Positions 5,251-7,160 of a DNA stretch of 7,160 bases are shown here, in pieces. Made by a program: the position numbers and the translations under genes. Source of the stretch: Sulfuricella sp. (GTDB taxonomy: Bacteria > Pseudomonadota > Gammaproteobacteria > Burkholderiales > Sulfuricellaceae); contig JAIOJM010000149.1 in the NCBI GenBank assembly GCA_019911785.1, forward strand, positions 1 through 7,160, written 5' to 3'. Under the pieces are notes generated by a model, which worked only from the letters and a program-made list of their open reading frames with translations, was not told where the DNA came from and made no database searches. The stretch's first letter is position 1. The number at the start of each line of letters is the position of its first letter.

Positions 5251-7160
5251 ATGGCACACGACGATCTGGTCTCGCACTTCGAAGCCTACAGCGCCTGGCG
5301 CGGCCGCCTGTCGGACAACGTCGGCGACTTTCGCAACTGGCTCAACGAGCAGGAACTGAATGACGCCCAGACCGACCTGCGCATCCAGCACTTGCTTGAC
5401 CGGCTCCACGACGACAAGCTCAATGTGGCTTTCGTCGCCGAATTCTCGCGCGGCAAGTCCGAGCTGATCAACGCCATTTTCTTTGCCGATTACGGCCAGC
5501 GGCTGCTGCCCTCGAGCGCGGGGCGCACCACCATGTGCCCGACCGAACTGATGTACGAGGAAGGCCGCGAACCCTGCATCCAGCTGCTGCCCATCGAAAC
5601 CCGTGCCGCCGACACCACCACCACGGAGTACAAGCGCTACCTCGACGAATGGAAAATCCTGCCGCTCGACATCGAGTCGAGCGATGCCATGGCCGATGCC
5701 TTCGTGCAGGTGAGCCAAACCAAGCGGGTCAGCCTGGACGAAGCCGCACGCTATGGCCTGTACAATGAAAAGGACGAGAACAACATCGTCACCGTGCACC
5801 AAGACGGCACGGTGGACATCCCCTGCTGGCGCCACGCCATCATCAATTTCCCGCATCCGCTGCTGAAGCAGGGCCTGGTCATCCTCGACACGCCGGGTCT
5901 CAACGCCATCGGCACCGAGCCGGAACTGACCCTGAACCTGCTCCCCAACGCTCATGCGGTGCTGTTCATCCTCGCCGCCGATACCGGCGTCACCAAGTCC
6001 GACATCGAGGTCTGGCGCAATCACATCGGCAACCAGCAGGGACACCAGAAGGGCCGCCTGGTGGTGCTGAACAAAATCGATGGCCTGTGGGACGAGCTGA
6101 AAAGCGCCGAGGAAATCGAAAATGAAATCGACAAGCAGGTGAGCACCAGCGCCAGCCTGCTCGGCATCAAGCCCGCCTATGTCTTCCCGGTTTCCGCGCA
6201 GAAGGGGCTGCTCGCCAAGATCAACCGGGACGAGCCGCTGCTCGAAAAAAGCCGCTTGCTGGCGCTGGAAAAATCGCTCAGCGACGAGCTTATCCCCTCC
6301 AAGCAGGAAATCGTCCGGGACAATACCCGGGGCGAAATCGAGCACATGGAGGAAAGTATCCGCTCGATTCTGGATGCGCGGCTTTCCGGCGTGCGCGAGC
6401 AGCTGGACGAACTGCTCGGACTGCGCGGCAAGAACGAGGACGTGATCGAGCACATGATGTCCAAGGTCAAGAAGGACAAGGAGGATTTCGAAAAAGGCCT
6501 GCAACGCTTCCAGGCTCTGCGCAGCGTATTCTCCCAGCAGACCAACATCCTGTTCGCCCACCTCGGCATGGATGCGCTCAAGACCGAGGTCAAGAACACC
6601 CGCATCGCCATGGCCGAAGCCCGATTCACCAAGGGCATGCGCGATGCCATGAGCCAATTTTTCAGAGATGCCAACGAGAACATTGCCCAGTCCGCCAGGC
6701 AGATCGAGGAAATCAAGGGCATGATGGGCGCGATGTACAAGAAATTCAACGAGGAGCACGGGTTAAGCCAGGCTGCTCCCGCCCCCTTCTCGACCCTGAA
6801 GTATCACAAGGAAATCGCCCGGCTGGAAAAAGCCTACAACGAGCATTTCAACACCATGCTCAACATGCTGACGCACGAAAAACTTTCCCTCACCACGAAG
6901 TTTTTCGAAACCCTGGCAAACCGGGTGGTGCGTGTATACGAGGTCGCCAACCAGGATGTGGAAAACTGGCTGAAGGCGATCATGGCACCAATGGAAACCC
7001 AGGTACGCGAACATCAACTCCATTTGCGCCGCCGCCTGGAAAGCATCAAACGCATCCACAAGGCGACCGACACCCTGGAAGACCGGATCACCGAGCTGCA
7101 GCACATGGAAAACGGCATCCTCAAGCAGCTGCAGGATTTGTCCCTGTTGCAGCAGCACAT
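5251..7160 (+). CDS. Dynamin-family GTPase, N-terminal 636 residues (3' end outside window)
   Basis: The GTPase domain occupies about residues 55-345. The P-loop is AEFSRGKS (63-70), with Lys69 and Ser70; the first position is Ala63 where the usual motif has Gly. Switch I probably includes Thr93-Thr94 (GRTTMCPTEL), G3 is DTPG (213-216), G4 NKID (274-277), and VSAQKG (314-319) sits in the G5 region. About 118 residues separate switch I from G3, a larger insertion than in small GTPases. From about 355 on it is almost all charged helix, likely coiled coil (365-430, 475-500, 580-636), as in dynamin stalks. No membrane segment appears in the visible part. Start ATG 5251 has GGGGGA (5242-5247) three bases upstream. 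The N-terminal 50 residues are helical. Bacterial dynamins remodel or protect membranes; this one's role is unknown. Minus-strand frames here are shadows. Confidence 0.88.
   Translation, partial: MAHDDLVSHFEAYSAWRGRLSDNVGDFRNWLNEQELNDAQTDLRIQHLLDRLHDDKLNVAFVAEFSRGKSELINAIFFADYGQRLLPSSAGRTTMCPTELMYEEGREPCIQLLPIETRAADTTTTEYKRYLDEWKILPLDIESSDAMADAFVQVSQTKRVSLDEAARYGLYNEKDENNIVTVHQDGTVDIPCWRHAIINFPHPLLKQGLVILDTPGLNAIGTEPELTLNLLPNAHAVLFILAADTGVTKSDIEVWRNHIGNQQGHQKGRLVVLNKIDGLWDELKSAEEIENEIDKQVSTSASLLGIKPAYVFPVSAQKGLLAKINRDEPLLEKSRLLALEKSLSDELIPSKQEIVRDNTRGEIEHMEESIRSILDARLSGVREQLDELLGLRGKNEDVIEHMMSKVKKDKEDFEKGLQRFQALRSVFSQQTNILFAHLGMDALKTEVKNTRIAMAEARFTKGMRDAMSQFFRDANENIAQSARQIEEIKGMMGAMYKKFNEEHGLSQAAPAPFSTLKYHKEIARLEKAYNEHFNTMLNMLTHEKLSLTTKFFETLANRVVRVYEVANQDVENWLKAIMAPMETQVREHQLHLRRRLESIKRIHKATDTLEDRITELQHMENGILKQLQDLSLLQQH

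Noticed and set aside
5185..6759. A 524-codon open frame on the minus strand opposite the dynamin-like gene
   Set aside because: It is antisense to a gene with clear GTPase motifs, its product is a low-complexity Leu/Val/Gly/Asp-rich sequence with no recognisable domain, and long antisense frames are expected from GC-rich codon bias.

Overview
The window reads as a piece of a GC-rich proteobacterial chromosome, most likely a betaproteobacterium (Nitrosomonadales/Sulfuricella-like or a relative). The evidence is strong G/C third-position bias, a TPR lipoprotein of the type usually found beside lolB/ispE/prs, a MutM that closely follows the E. coli enzyme, and an intergenic inverted repeat of a kind common in environmental betaproteobacteria. 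Genus cannot be fixed from sequence alone. No RNA gene, insertion sequence, prophage gene or CRISPR array was seen.

Layout. (1) Positions 1-396, minus strand: the N-terminal 132 residues of a lipoprotein with TPR-like helices; its 3' end lies outside the window. (2) Positions 397-486: a 90-bp divergent control region with face-to-face promoter candidates and a 10-bp-spaced CATATT direct repeat. (3) Positions 487-4149, plus strand: a tight four-gene operon with ATGA, TAATG and ATGA overlaps. It encodes a GldA-like ABC ATPase, a six-helix GldF-like ABC-2 permease, a GldG-like protein with a membrane anchor at each end, and a membrane-anchored DUF4340-type protein. (4) Positions 4150-4337: an intergenic element with 36-nt inverted arms, each made of 9-nt units. 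(5) Positions 4338-5153: mutM (fpg), the 8-oxoguanine DNA glycosylase, apparently complete and catalytically intact. (6) Positions 5251-7160: the first 636 residues of a large dynamin-family GTPase that runs off the window.

How the parts fit. The four overlapping genes are best read as one inner-membrane machine: ATPase and permease form the ABC core, the GldG-like protein places a large domain in the periplasm tethered at both ends, and the DUF4340 protein adds a second, singly anchored periplasmic domain. The substrate is unknown. MutM and the dynamin-like GTPase appear to be separate units, although the GTPase sits only 97 bp beyond mutM. The least explained items are the Gld-like four-gene system in a presumably non-gliding bacterium, the dynamin-like GTPase, and the structured repeat upstream of mutM.
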